64,000 bases of DNA, from assembly GCA_910577935.1 (NCBI GenBank), contig CAJTOT010000017.1, forward strand, positions 145 to 64,144, read 5' to 3'. The position numbers were made by a program, and so were the translations under genes. The notes under the pieces are model-generated. The model saw only the letters and a list, made by a program, of their open reading frames with translations, was not told the origin of the DNA and did no database searches. Origin of the DNA: an uncultured Hungatella sp. (GTDB lineage Bacteria; Bacillota; Clostridia; Lachnospirales; Lachnospiraceae). How positions within the stretch are numbered: the first letter of the stretch is position 1; each line of letters starts with the position of its first letter. Shown piece by piece: positions 51,146 through 60,221 of the stretch.

Positions 51146-51232
51146 AGGATTCACTTCCTCTCAAGCTTTATAGCCAAAAAGGGGGACTCCCCTTCCATCC
51201 CGAGAATCCCCTTTTTGATAAAAATTTAACTT

Positions 51233-52084
51233 TTAACCCTTCACGCCGCCTGCCGCGATACCATCAATGAACGAGTCCTGGGCGCAGAAGAATACTATCA
51301 GTGACGGAATGATGGATATCAGGGACATGGCAAGAATCCTGTTCCACTGGAATCCCACGTCGCCGTCCATGGACATGCGCAGGTAGATGGAGTTGGTGTA
51401 CTTATCCATATCGGAGATATAGATCAACGGTCCCATAAAGTCATTGGAAGTCCACATGAACTGGAACAGGGCGCAGGACACCAGTGACGGCTTCAGCATG
51501 GGCACGATCACGTACCACAGAGTCTTGATGGAGTTGCAGCCGTCGATCTTCGCCGCTTCCTCCAATTCCTTTGGAACGCCTCTGAGGAACTGAATCAGCA
51601 TGAACACAAAGTAAGTATCTGCCGCAAACAGAGACGGGATCACCAGGGGAAGATAGGAGTTGGTCCATCCCCACTCGTTGAACATGATATACTGAGGCGC
51701 GTTGAGAACTACCTGGGGCAGGAACAGGGTAGCCATCATCAGGGAGAACATGATTCCTTTTCCCATAAAATCAAATCTCGCGAAACCATAGGCAGTAATG
51801 GTGGCGGAGACGATGGTAAATACTACTTTTGGAAGAACGATCTTGTAGGTGTTCAGCATGGAGGTAAGGAGGTTGATCTTGCCGCCATAGCTCTTGAATG
51901 CATTGTCATAACCGTCGAACACCGGGTTCTTCGGCCAGAACCACGCGCTTGTGAAAATCTCGGAGTTGGTCTTAAAGGTAGCGCCCACCATCCATATCAG
52001 AGGATATACCATGATAAATCCTACTGCAACCAACAGGACGTAACGGATGACTGTACTTATTTTTCTTCTTTGCTCTCTTGTCAT
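51233..52084 (-). CDS. Carbohydrate ABC transporter permease (MalG-type)
   Basis: A 283-residue inner-membrane permease with six hydrophobic segments and the EAA loop EAAKIDGCNSIKTLWYVIVPMLKP, which docks the ATPase. It belongs to the CUT1 sugar uptake class. It works with the MalF-type permease upstream (six bases away) and the binding lipoprotein at 53490. No ATPase gene is in the window, so a shared MsmX/UgpC-type ATPase is expected. The likely cargo is a rhamnogalacturonan or galacturonan fragment, judged from context. Confidence 0.93.
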   Translation of the reverse strand: MTREQRRKISTVIRYVLLVAVGFIMVYPLIWMVGATFKTNSEIFTSAWFWPKNPVFDGYDNAFKSYGGKINLLTSMLNTYKIVLPKVVFTIVSATITAYGFARFDFMGKGIMFSLMMATLFLPQVVLNAPQYIMFNEWGWTNSYLPLVIPSLFAADTYFVFMLIQFLRGVPKELEEAAKIDGCNSIKTLWYVIVPMLKPSLVSCALFQFMWTSNDFMGPLIYISDMDKYTNSIYLRMSMDGDVGFQWNRILAMSLISIIPSLIVFFCAQDSFIDGIAAGGVKG

Positions 52085-52090
52085 ATTTCT

Positions 52091-52993
52091 TTACCTCCCG
52101 TCTTCGTCAGAATAGTAAACCCACTTCTTCTGGCTTACAAACGCAACCGCGGTCAGCACGCACACGATAACGAACAGTACCCATGCCTGGGCGCTGGCCA
52201 TGCCCATCTTGTGGCGCAGGAACGCGTTGTTGTAGATCAGAATAGAAATCAGGGTAGTCGCGCCGTTTGGTCCTCCCTTTGTCACCAGGAACGGTCCGTT
52301 GAACTCCTGGAAAGCCTGGCACAGCTGGGTGATCAGGTTATAGAATATAACCGGGGTGATCAGCGGAACCGTAATCTTGAAAAACTGGGTCCACTTGCCG
52401 GCGCCGTCGATGGAAGCCGCCTCGTAGAGATCCTCGGACACACCCTTCAGCGCTGCCAGGAAGATGACCATGGCAGAACCGAACTGCCACACGCGCAGCA
52501 GGACGATAACGGTCAGCGCTCCGTTGGCGCTTGCCATCCAGTTGATCTTCTCCACTCCGAAGGCCGTGAGCACGGTGTTGATCAGACCGTCCGTGTTGAA
52601 TACGGCTCTCCACAGAATCGCGATGGCGATGGAACCGCCCAGAATAGAGGGGATATAGTACGCGGTTCTGAAGAAGTTCACGCCCTTCAGCTTAAAGTTC
52701 AGTATATACGCGATAAACAACGCAAACGCCAGTTTCAGCGGCACATCGAAGATAGCGTATTTGAACGTTACCTGGAATGCCCTTAAAATGTCTTCATCTG
52801 TAAAAATCGTCTGATAGTTCATCATGCCATACTTGCTGATGCCGGTAAACAAGTCATAGTTGGTGAAGCTGTAGTACAGAGAAGACGCAAAGGGATAGAC
52901 CTTGAAACACAGAAATCCGATGAGCCACGGCACTATAAACCAGAAGCCAACGTTCTCTGTCCACACTTTGCTAAAGCTTTTTTTCTGCTTCAT
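52091..52993 (-). CDS. Carbohydrate ABC transporter permease (MalF-type)
   Basis: A 300-residue permease with six hydrophobic segments. The N-terminal FWFIVPWLIGFLCFKVYPF helix and the EAA loop EAASIDGAGKWTQFFKITVPLITP identify it as the first CUT1 permease. It pairs with the MalG-type protein encoded next. It resembles the YtcP/YteP style of pectin-fragment importers in Bacillus, although that is a family impression only. Confidence 0.93.
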   Translation of the reverse strand: MKQKKSFSKVWTENVGFWFIVPWLIGFLCFKVYPFASSLYYSFTNYDLFTGISKYGMMNYQTIFTDEDILRAFQVTFKYAIFDVPLKLAFALFIAYILNFKLKGVNFFRTAYYIPSILGGSIAIAILWRAVFNTDGLINTVLTAFGVEKINWMASANGALTVIVLLRVWQFGSAMVIFLAALKGVSEDLYEAASIDGAGKWTQFFKITVPLITPVIFYNLITQLCQAFQEFNGPFLVTKGGPNGATTLISILIYNNAFLRHKMGMASAQAWVLFVIVCVLTAVAFVSQKKWVYYSDEDGR

Positions 52994-53065
52994 CCTGTTA
53001 CCTCCTAAATTTTTTCCCGCGGGTCTCCCCGCAGCGGATGGCCGCCTGCTGCCGTCACGCCGCCA

Positions 53066-53398
53066 TCACCTTAGTTCCATGTCATACTCTTCATATTTTT
53101 CCCACAACAAAACCTTTCGGTTTCCCGCCTTCCGCAGTACATATGAAAGCTGACGTTTCTGAGAATCGGTCAGGAAGCTGAAGCCGCCTTCCTCCTCTCT
53201 TCTCTTTAATATTTCAGACACCTGTTCCTTGAAGATGACCTGCAAGGCTTTATAGTGCTCAAATATTTCCTCTGACATGAGATCTACGGTATCGATCAGC
53301 AGGACCAGGTGATCCATGCTGAGTGTATCCAATTCCTGAAAATATACGACAATATCCTTATACCTGGCCTTATCCTTTACCGCTTCCCTTACATTCAT
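53066..53398 (-). CDS. 110-residue protein of unknown function within the sugar ABC operon
   Basis: Starts MNVREAVKDKARYKDIVVYF and is rich in charged residues and leucine, predicted helical, with no signal peptide, cysteine or membrane segment. It lies between the solute-binding lipoprotein and the MalF-type permease genes, where no extra gene is usual. Its ribosome site is weak (AGG). The frame reads well in codon usage and ends just before the permease leader. I do not recognise a family. It might modulate the transporter or the divergent GH105. Confidence 0.6.
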   Translation of the reverse strand: MNVREAVKDKARYKDIVVYFQELDTLSMDHLVLLIDTVDLMSEEIFEHYKALQVIFKEQVSEILKRREEEGGFSFLTDSQKRQLSYVLRKAGNRKVLLWEKYEEYDMELR

Positions 53399-53489
53399 AA
53401 AATACCTGTTCCCGATACCCTTTCTTTATATAAGCCGCCGGACTCAGTTCCGACGGCTTATAAAGTATTCCCATGATGTCAAACTTACA

Positions 53490-54863
53490 TTAGTTGCCCA
53501 GACACTCGTTGATGCCTTTCATCAGGTCCTCCGCAGCCTTCGCCGCATCGGTATCCCCTGCGCTGAACTTGCCGAACACCTTGTAGTAAACGCCGTCCGG
53601 GTTAGCCTTCAGGTCATTGTGCTCGAACTTGGTGTCCAGAGGGAACTTGGAGAATGCCAGGACCTTGGCGTTAGCTTCTTTTACCAGAGCGTTGCCGAGT
53701 CCTTTCTCGTCGAGAACCGCCACGGCTGCAGCGGAGCAGGGGATGCCGCGCTCGGTAGAGCAGATCTCGATGCCTTCCGGATCATTCAGCAGGAAGTTGA
53801 TGAGCATCGCCGCCTCCTTGGGATGCGCGGAGGTAGCCGCCACGGCCAGACCCATGGAGATCTTGGTAAAGCCGCCGTCATGGTCACCGAACTTGATGAA
53901 CTCGCCGATGACAAACTCCTGGCCCGGCTTGTTGGTGCTCTCCTTAATCGCCTGCTCAAACTTGGAAGCAGAGGAATCCCACTCGAGGATGCCTGCGTAC
54001 TTGCCGTCGATCCACTTTGCGTTCTTGTCCAGAGAATCTGCCATATCGCCGTTGATCACAGCCAGAGTAGGAATCACATGGCCGTCTTCCAGCTTCTTGA
54101 TAAATTCCATGCCTCCGGCGATCTCCTCGGCAGTGTACTGTATCTGATTATCCTGTACCCACGGTTTGCCGTACACGGACTCCAGGTAGTATACCAGGAA
54201 GATCATCCTGTCGTATTCGCCGATAGCCAGGGGATAATAATCTTCGTCATATGCCTTAAACGCCTCGCCGGCCGCGAACAGAGAAGCCTCATCCGTAGGG
54301 ATGGCTACGCCCACTTCGTCAAATGTAGTCTTGTTCCAGTAGAACAGTCTGCCTGTCAGGGCCACGGGAACCGCCATCAGCTTTCCGTCAGCCTTGCACA
54401 GTTCCAGGCTTTCGCTGGGGAACTGGGTCAGATCAAGAACGTCGGAGTAATCCTCCAGGTTCGCGAAATTGGTTCCGTTGCCGCTGTAGGACTCGATCCA
54501 GTTCCAGTTGACCTGCATAACATCCGCCGCGTTGCCGCCCATAATATTCAGGGCCTGCTTCTCCTCCCAGCCGGACCACGCGCCGTACTCCGTGGTTACC
54601 GTGATGTTTGGATACTTGGCCATAAATGCCTCTACCGCCTTCTCAGTAGCCTCATGTCTGGAGTCGCCGCCCCACCATGAAAACTTCAGCTCCACCTTCT
54701 CGTCGCCGGAACCTCCGTCAGAGCTTCCGCCCTCGGAACTTCCGCCTGCAGAATTTCCGCCCGCAGAGCTTCCGCCCGCAGAAGAACCGCCGCACGCCGC
54801 AAGTGATACGGCCATAACTGCCGCAAGTGATAATGCCATTGCTTTTTTGATGCTTTTTCTCAT
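53490..54863 (-). CDS. Carbohydrate ABC transporter substrate-binding lipoprotein
   Basis: A 457-residue exported protein with a signal peptide, lipobox LAACGG, a Gly/Ser-rich flexible linker of repeated GGSS units (about residues 25-52), and then an extracellular solute-binding protein family 1 fold (KVELKFSWWGGDSRHEAT, with aromatic residues typical of sugar binders). It supplies the CUT1 permeases downstream. It is the first gene of the operon and the LacI-like operator at 55004 lies about 140 bases upstream. Confidence 0.93.
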   Translation of the reverse strand: MRKSIKKAMALSLAAVMAVSLAACGGSSAGGSSAGGNSAGGSSEGGSSDGGSGDEKVELKFSWWGGDSRHEATEKAVEAFMAKYPNITVTTEYGAWSGWEEKQALNIMGGNAADVMQVNWNWIESYSGNGTNFANLEDYSDVLDLTQFPSESLELCKADGKLMAVPVALTGRLFYWNKTTFDEVGVAIPTDEASLFAAGEAFKAYDEDYYPLAIGEYDRMIFLVYYLESVYGKPWVQDNQIQYTAEEIAGGMEFIKKLEDGHVIPTLAVINGDMADSLDKNAKWIDGKYAGILEWDSSASKFEQAIKESTNKPGQEFVIGEFIKFGDHDGGFTKISMGLAVAATSAHPKEAAMLINFLLNDPEGIEICSTERGIPCSAAAVAVLDEKGLGNALVKEANAKVLAFSKFPLDTKFEHNDLKANPDGVYYKVFGKFSAGDTDAAKAAEDLMKGINECLGN

Positions 54864-55003
54864 GAATTTCCTCTCCCTTTCTTTTATTTATGAACATTCC
54901 CGAACAAACCTCAGACCTGCTTCCTGCGCCAGGGCCCGAACCCCCATGCAGATCCGCGAAACCGATTCCTCCGCAGGCTGCTCCAACCCCTGTCTGTTGG
55001 ATT

Positions 55004-55017
55004 TGCAAAGGTTTGCA
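55004..55017. promoter_or_regulatory. LacI-type operator on the ABC-operon side
   Basis: TGCAAAGGTTTGCA: six-base inverted arms TGCAAA / TTTGCA around GG. Confidence 0.6.
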
Positions 55018-55226
55018 CATATTTCAAAAAAATTATGCACATTCGCCATATGTAACCACTTTCATTTTTACTCTTATGAACAAACATGCACGACTTTTTT
55101 GTATGTAATCATTCTATCATCGATAATACCATCTGTCAACTAGTGAATGTGTATAGGTTTTATAGTTTTTTTTGTCTATTATATCCAATTTTAATCATTT
55201 TGATTTTATGGTACTATATTATATAT

Positions 55227-55239
55227 TGCAAACGTTTGA
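55227..55239. promoter_or_regulatory. LacI-type operator on the GH105 side
   Basis: TGCAAACGTTTGA with a perfect CAAACGTTTG core (55229-55238), directly after the presumed -10 box. A typical LacI/GalR site with central CG. Confidence 0.7.
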
Positions 55240-55290
55240 ATTTTTCTCTTTTGTTCAAACTCACCATATAGAAAGAATGAGGTATGTATT

Positions 55291-56415
55291 ATGGAAATTC
55301 TGGATCGTTATATTGATCAGCTGCTGGAGAAAAGCAGCCCACAGGCTCCTGTGTGGAATATCGAGAAGATCAAGCAGGGAAAAAAGCCCTCGTGGAATTA
55401 CATTGACGGATGTATGATCAAGGCAGTTCTGGAGTTGTACCACATCAGAAAGGATTCCGGATATCTGGAATTCGCAGACCGTTTTATCGACTATTTCGTG
55501 CAGGAAGATGGTTCCATCACCTCCTATGACCCTTTGGAGTACAATCTGGACAATGTCAATGCCGGAAAGACTCTTTTCGACCTCTATCAGCTTACCGGGA
55601 AAGAAAAGTACCGCAAAGCCATCGATACCGTATACAGCCAGCTGAAAGGCCAGCCCCGGACTTCCACCGGCAATTTCTGGCACAAACAGATCTACCCCAA
55701 TCAGGTGTGGCTTGACGGTCTGTACATGGCCCAGCCTTTCTATATGCAATATGAACTCACATACAATAACGGAAAAAACTGCCACGACAGTTACAGCCAG
55801 TTCCTGAATGTATACCGGCTCATGCGTGATCTGCGCAACGGCCTCTACTACCATGCCTACGATGATTCCAGGGAGTCTTTCTGGTGCGACAAGGTTACGG
55901 GACTCTCTGACAATTTCTGGCTGAGGGCTCTTGGCTGGTATGCCATGGCTCTCATCGACACGGTGGAGATCATGCCCGATTCCATGACTGAGGAGAAGTC
56001 TAAGCTGTCCGGAATCTACCGCGAACTCATCGACTCCATGCTGCCCTACCAGGACGGGGACACCGGCATGTGGTATCAGGTGGTAAACCGCGGCCGCATC
56101 TCCCCCAACTATCTGGAGACCTCCGGCTCCGCCATCTTCGCCTACGCCATCATGAAGAGCGTACGCCTGGGACTTTTGGATTCTTCCTATTTTGCCTGCG
56201 GCAAAAAGGCTTTTGACGGCATCTGCAGCAGATACCTGTCCGAAAAAGACGGCGAACTCCAGCTGGACGGCATCTGTCTCGTAGCCGGTCTGGGGAACAA
56301 GGAGATGCGAGAAGGAACCTTCGATTACTACATGAGAGAACCCATTGTACAGAACGACGCCAAAGGAGTCGCCCCTCTGATTCTCGCCTATGCGGAACTA
56401 TTGTACTCCAGATGA
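55291..56415 (+). CDS. Glycoside hydrolase family 105, unsaturated rhamnogalacturonyl hydrolase
   Basis: A 374-residue cytosolic (alpha/alpha)6 barrel. It has RTSTGNFWHKQIYPNQVWLD with the catalytic Asp, NFWLRALGWYAMALIDT, and YLETSGSAIFAYAIMKSVRLG. It is related to the enzyme at 26311-27477 and resembles YesR/YteR of Bacillus. It removes the unsaturated galacturonate left by rhamnogalacturonan lyase. ATG 55291 follows GAGG. It is divergent from the ABC operon, with a LacI-like operator in between. Confidence 0.93.
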   Translation: MEILDRYIDQLLEKSSPQAPVWNIEKIKQGKKPSWNYIDGCMIKAVLELYHIRKDSGYLEFADRFIDYFVQEDGSITSYDPLEYNLDNVNAGKTLFDLYQLTGKEKYRKAIDTVYSQLKGQPRTSTGNFWHKQIYPNQVWLDGLYMAQPFYMQYELTYNNGKNCHDSYSQFLNVYRLMRDLRNGLYYHAYDDSRESFWCDKVTGLSDNFWLRALGWYAMALIDTVEIMPDSMTEEKSKLSGIYRELIDSMLPYQDGDTGMWYQVVNRGRISPNYLETSGSAIFAYAIMKSVRLGLLDSSYFACGKKAFDGICSRYLSEKDGELQLDGICLVAGLGNKEMREGTFDYYMREPIVQNDAKGVAPLILAYAELLYSR

Positions 56416-56481
56416 CGGAACCGGACGCGGCGGACCTCTGAACCAGGCTTTCGGAAGACTGCATACCGAAACTCTTTATAA

Positions 56482-56518
56482 AAGGGGCTGTTGCACTAAA
56501 ATTGTGTGACAGCCCCTT
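56482..56518. terminator. Bidirectional hairpin after the GH105 gene
   Basis: AAGGGGCTG..CAC pairs with GTG..CAGCCCCTT around a short AT-rich loop. It is followed by TTGGTT rather than a clean T run. It lies between convergent genes and its stem opens with the same GGGGCTG motif as the repeat at 47807. Confidence 0.7.
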
Positions 56519-56707
56519 GGTTGCATCTCCTGGTTCCCTGTATTCTCTGTTTGCTTGTGTTTTCTGTTTTATCGTTTTTTCTGTTTGATCATGTTTTCTG
56601 TTTGCCTGCGGCTCTGTCAGGCGCGTCTTTACCCGGCGCGTCCTGGCCCGCTCCGGGTGTCCGCGCCGTATGTCCCGGCCGCTGAGGGCCTGTCTGACGG
56701 GACAAGG

Positions 56708-57598
56708 TCACTGCCTGGGGTGCGAGCTGTTGTACGCCGCGCGGACAGGGTCTTCCTTCTGCACATACGCCGTGTATGCCTGGGTGGTAGCCGCATCCGA
56801 ATGTCCCATCATGACCTGGACCGCATGGATATCTGCGCCCCTCCCTATGAGATGGGCCGCAAATGAGTGCCTCAGGGTGTGAGGCGTTATATCTGCGTCG
56901 ATTCCCGCCTTTCCCCCATAATATTTGATAATCTTCCAAAATCCCTGGCGGCTCATGGAGCCTCCGCTACAATTTACAAACAGCCACTCCGACTCCCGGC
57001 CCTTAAGCAGCTTATCCCGCGCCTCGGTCAGATACAGCTCCAGAGCCTGTCTGGCAGTCTTTCCAAAGGGAACCGCGCGTTCTTTGTGGGGGTCATGGCA
57101 GGTGATAAATCCCACAGGCAGGTTCACATCCCCCAACCGCAGGCCAATCAGCTCGGAGACTCTGATTCCAGTGGCGTACAGAAGTTCCAGCATGGCCTTG
57201 TCCCGCACTTCCTTGGGGGTAGAAGTTCCCGGCTGGTCCAGCAAACTGGCCACCTGCTCTACCGTCAGAATAGTGGGAGCTTTTTTTTCTATTTTGGGAG
57301 CCTTCAAAAATTCAGCAGGATTCTTCTTGACAGCTCCCTGACAGAATTCATAAGAAAAAAACGCTTTCATGGAGGCCAGTATCCGGGATATGGTGGTCGC
57401 CGCTTTCCCCTCTCTCTCCAAATACAGGATATAGGAATTGAGAATCGTCCTGTTCACTTTATCCACTGCCGTGATTCCTTTCTCCTTCAGATACTCCTCC
57501 ATCTGGCTCAGATCGCGCCTGTAAGATATCTGCGTATTCTGGGAGGCCTGTTTCTCCTGGGAAAGATATTCCATGAATTCTTTTATCTCTTCTTCCAT
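56708..57598 (-). CDS. xerD: Site-specific tyrosine recombinase XerD
   Basis: A 296-residue recombinase that resolves chromosome dimers at dif. It has a SAM-like N-terminal domain (KEFMEYLSQEKQASQNT) and all active-site residues: Arg in ATGIRVSEL, Lys in the CHDPHKERAVPFG hairpin, His/Arg in TPHTLRHSFAAHL, His in MMGHSDAATTQ and Tyr in TQAYTAYV. No integrase-like neighbours suggest mobility, and it follows housekeeping genes for a SpoIIM-like protein and a Nudix enzyme. Confidence 0.93.
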   Translation of the reverse strand: MEEEIKEFMEYLSQEKQASQNTQISYRRDLSQMEEYLKEKGITAVDKVNRTILNSYILYLEREGKAATTISRILASMKAFFSYEFCQGAVKKNPAEFLKAPKIEKKAPTILTVEQVASLLDQPGTSTPKEVRDKAMLELLYATGIRVSELIGLRLGDVNLPVGFITCHDPHKERAVPFGKTARQALELYLTEARDKLLKGRESEWLFVNCSGGSMSRQGFWKIIKYYGGKAGIDADITPHTLRHSFAAHLIGRGADIHAVQVMMGHSDAATTQAYTAYVQKEDPVRAAYNSSHPRQ

Positions 57599-57750
57599 TT
57601 GTCCTCATTTCCAAAAACGGTCATTTTTAGCCTTTGCCTACCATTATATATACTTATTTGCATAAAATCAAACATATTTTTCCCACTTTCACCCAATTTT
57701 ATGGTTTTTTTCTTCAAGCATCCCCCCTTTGGCTTTTGGAGGACAGCACG

Positions 57751-58284
57751 TCACAGATAGCTTAAAAGTATCGGATTGACCCACACCTCCAGAAAGCTTC
57801 CCGCTGCAGCCAGGAAAGCGGCCAGCAGCCAGATGCTCACCCTTCCCGGTTCCTTCCTCTCCTTTGCCGCCGTGACCCAGATTGCCCAGATTCCCAGATA
57901 GCAGAGACCATGGGGAAACACGGACAGGAGCCAAAACAGAATCCCCCCCACCCCTTTTTCCAATGTAAATACCACTATGATGGCTGCCAGAACAAATCCT
58001 GCCCCAAAAGATAAGAGCATATAACCTGCTGCTGCCAGCGGCGTCATGGCCAGCAGGCCGCCCAGCCCCGTCTCCCAGAGCCTCTGACCCAGCACATACT
58101 TCCACAGTCTCCGGCGTTCCTCCTCATCCATGCCCTGTCCGGACTTAAAGATTCCATCAAAATAGCCAATCTGACCGAGCAGTTCCCCACCCAGCAGATT
58201 GGCCCATATTGTCCCGGCAAAGATTCCGGCCGCCATACTCAAAAACCAGAAATTCCAAAAGGACATGTATCCTCTTCTTCTCAT
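57751..58284 (-). CDS. Stage II sporulation protein M-like membrane protein
   Basis: A 177-residue protein with about five hydrophobic segments and the SpoIIM-family GTIWANLL and FPHGLCYLGIWAIW features. SpoIIM is part of the DMP peptidoglycan-remodelling machinery that drives engulfment. Three possible starts exist (58299, 58284, 58266), none with a strong ribosome site; 58284 (MRRRGYMSFWNF) best matches the family. It lies just after the Nudix gene and before xerD, an order common in clostridia. Confidence 0.82.
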   Translation of the reverse strand: MRRRGYMSFWNFWFLSMAAGIFAGTIWANLLGGELLGQIGYFDGIFKSGQGMDEEERRRLWKYVLGQRLWETGLGGLLAMTPLAAAGYMLLSFGAGFVLAAIIVVFTLEKGVGGILFWLLSVFPHGLCYLGIWAIWVTAAKERKEPGRVSIWLLAAFLAAAGSFLEVWVNPILLSYL

Positions 58285-58335
58285 AATCCCCAGCCCCATC
58301 TACTGTTGTCACAATATATGCGGCTTTCACCTTGT

Positions 58336-58881
58336 CTATGACTGCCTATGGCCGTATTTCACCGCGTAGGCAGTGATGGCTGCCACGGTCTTGGCGTCTG
58401 TCATCTTACCTGTGTAGATCAGCTCCAAAAGATCTTTCAGCTCCCATGCCTCCACATCAATCACTTCATCTTCATCCAGATGCTGGTGAGACGGTATCAG
58501 ATTTCTCGCCACAAAAATATCTATAGCCTCATCGCAGAACGCCACGGTAGTGTTGACACTCATCAGATACTCCAGCTTATCCGTGCGATACCCTGTCTCC
58601 TCCTCCAGCTCCCTGTACGCGCATTCAATCTTCGGCTCGTCGGGGGCATCCAGCTTTCCGGCGGGAATCTCCAGTGTATCCCGGTCCAGGGCGTTGCGGT
58701 ACTGGCGCACCATCAAGATCTTCCCGTCATCTGCAACCGGCAGCACCGCCGCCGCGCCGTCATGATGGATAAAATCCCAGTGGGCCTCATGGCCGTTGGC
58801 CATAACCGTGTCCTCATAAATCTTCAGAATCGTCCCCTGATATCTCAGTTCTCTTTTTAACCGAACAACGCTCTCCGCCAT
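58336..58881 (-). CDS. Nudix hydrolase, ADP-ribose pyrophosphatase type
   Basis: A 181-residue hydrolase of nucleoside-diphosphate sugars. The Nudix helix is AGKLDAPDEPKIECAYRELEEETGY, which keeps the RELEEE core but has one extra residue before the first acidic position. The upstream part with MVRQYRNALDRDTLEIPAG is typical of ADP-ribose pyrophosphatases (NudF). It probably clears free ADP-ribose. It is the first of the three genes leading to xerD. Confidence 0.9.
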   Translation of the reverse strand: MAESVVRLKRELRYQGTILKIYEDTVMANGHEAHWDFIHHDGAAAVLPVADDGKILMVRQYRNALDRDTLEIPAGKLDAPDEPKIECAYRELEEETGYRTDKLEYLMSVNTTVAFCDEAIDIFVARNLIPSHQHLDEDEVIDVEAWELKDLLELIYTGKMTDAKTVAAITAYAVKYGHRQS

Positions 58882-58970
58882 CTCATAAACCTCTCAATTA
58901 TATATTTTATGATGCCAGGGCCAAAAGGCCGTGTATGACATGCCTGCATGTCAATACATGACCCTGGGAC

Positions 58971-59056
58971 CCGCAAAAACATGAAAAAGCAGCCCGGCAG
59001 GGCGGAATAATCCGCAGGTATCAGGGGGGCAAAATACCTTTTGCCCCCGGCATCAT
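58971..59056. repeat. Dispersed intergenic repeat, copy B (short form)
   Basis: Matches 37797-37919 over its left and right thirds but lacks the middle hairpin. The right part is a strong hairpin (GGGGGGCAAAA / TTTTGCCCCC). Read on the minus strand, the left part ends GGGCTGC then TTTTT, so it can end transcripts of the gene at 59084. Confidence 0.75.
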
Positions 59057-59083
59057 TTTATCTGACTATATCCCTGCTCCCGG

Positions 59084-60103
59084 CTATTCAATCCATGCGC
59101 CGGTAGTATCTACTCTTCTTCCGCTGCCGTCGGGAATCACCTTATCCACCTGCATGTCGCCGTTAACGGGATCGCAATAGTAAGACTTTCCCTGCCAGTC
59201 GATCCAGCCGGTTACCATATATCCGTCAGAATTAAAATAGTACCACTTGCCGTCAATCTCCTGCCAGTTGTTGACCGTGTAGCTGCCGTCTCCGTTGCGG
59301 TACCACCAGCCCCTGTCGTCCCGGTTCCAGCCGTCCCGCGCCTGACTTCCGTCAAGCATCTGTCCCGGTTCCGTGAGATAGGAAGGAATCTCGTTGCCGT
59401 ACCGGGCCCGCATATTCTCCGCGGCCGCGCTGTCTATATAGGTGACAGTCTCTGCCTCCCGCCATTCCGTCTTATTCTCTTCCTTCTTTACATTAACCGC
59501 CCGCACCCGGAATGTATAATTGCCCTCCTTGCGCATCCTGCTGCCAAAATCAATCTTTGGTTCACTCACCTTCTGGGCGCTGCCCACAACCTTTCCGTCA
59601 CGGTAGAGGCGCACCTCATAGCAGCCTGCGTTTTCCGCCGGGCTCCAGCCGCCCTCATGGTTAGATTCCCACCATGCCATGTCGATCTCTCCCACATTCT
59701 CCAGGAGAGACGGCAGATCCACGGTCACTACCAGAGCGTAGGACCCCTCTCGTTTTCCGCTGACATATGTTCCTCCCTTAATCTTCACATTATCCTTTGC
59801 CACCGAAAAGTAATATCCGTCCGCCGCGTCGAGGGTTACGCTGATCCTGGGAATGTCGGTGTTCTTCCAGATACCATCATTATCATCATTGAGAATGTCT
59901 ACATTTCCCACAGAGTACTGGTTGCTCTTGGCGGTGACTTCAATATCGTCCACCGAGTAATCGAACCCTGCCATGATCTCATTCTCCACTTCTATGCTAA
60001 CTGTTGTGATCTTCTTGCTCGCAGCCTGCGTCTCTGCGGGAAACACTGCCGCCGCCATGACGAGAGACAGCATAACCGCCATCGTCTTTTTCCCCTTTTT
60101 CAT
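59084..60103 (-). CDS. Secreted protein with C-terminal cell-wall-binding (choline-binding-like) repeats
   Basis: A 339-residue exported protein. A signal peptide (KKTMAVMLSLVMAAAVFPAETQAA) is followed by a beta-rich region (about residues 30-130) and a fibronectin-like segment (about 140-225). The C-terminus holds CW-binding repeats (WWYRNGDGSYTVNNWQEIDG, then KWYYFNSDGYMVTGW and a third partial unit). Such repeats bind wall teichoic acid or related polymers. The N-terminal part shows no enzyme motif, so the role is unknown, perhaps structural. It may be ended by the repeat at 58971. Confidence 0.85.
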   Translation of the reverse strand: MKKGKKTMAVMLSLVMAAAVFPAETQAASKKITTVSIEVENEIMAGFDYSVDDIEVTAKSNQYSVGNVDILNDDNDGIWKNTDIPRISVTLDAADGYYFSVAKDNVKIKGGTYVSGKREGSYALVVTVDLPSLLENVGEIDMAWWESNHEGGWSPAENAGCYEVRLYRDGKVVGSAQKVSEPKIDFGSRMRKEGNYTFRVRAVNVKKEENKTEWREAETVTYIDSAAAENMRARYGNEIPSYLTEPGQMLDGSQARDGWNRDDRGWWYRNGDGSYTVNNWQEIDGKWYYFNSDGYMVTGWIDWQGKSYYCDPVNGDMQVDKVIPDGSGRRVDTTGAWIE

Positions 60104-60184
60104 GCCTGTTCATCCTCTCCTTTCTTCTTTTAACTCTATTCTTTATCCCTCCTGATGTCAACAAAATTTTTCTTACGATTCGTG

Positions 60185-60217
60185 AAAAAAGAGGCCGTGT
60201 CTCATACACAGCCTCTC
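60185..60217 (-). terminator. Rho-independent terminator after rny
   Basis: On the minus strand AGAGGCTGTGT / ACACGGCCTCT stem followed by TTTTTT. Confidence 0.88.
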
Positions 60218-60221
60218 TTCT

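Larger units (their letters stand above)
54864..55290. other. Divergent control region between the sugar ABC operon and the GH105 gene
   Basis: About 430 bases with no gene. It contains operator-like palindromes at 55004-55017 and 55227-55239. The right half is very AT-rich, with a plausible plus-strand promoter (TTGATT at 55199-55204 region, TATATT near 55221). Confidence 0.6.

Noticed and set aside
55227..55239. CcpA catabolite-response element
   Set aside because: The site misses several consensus positions (TGWAANCG...) and fits a dedicated LacI/GalR operator better.
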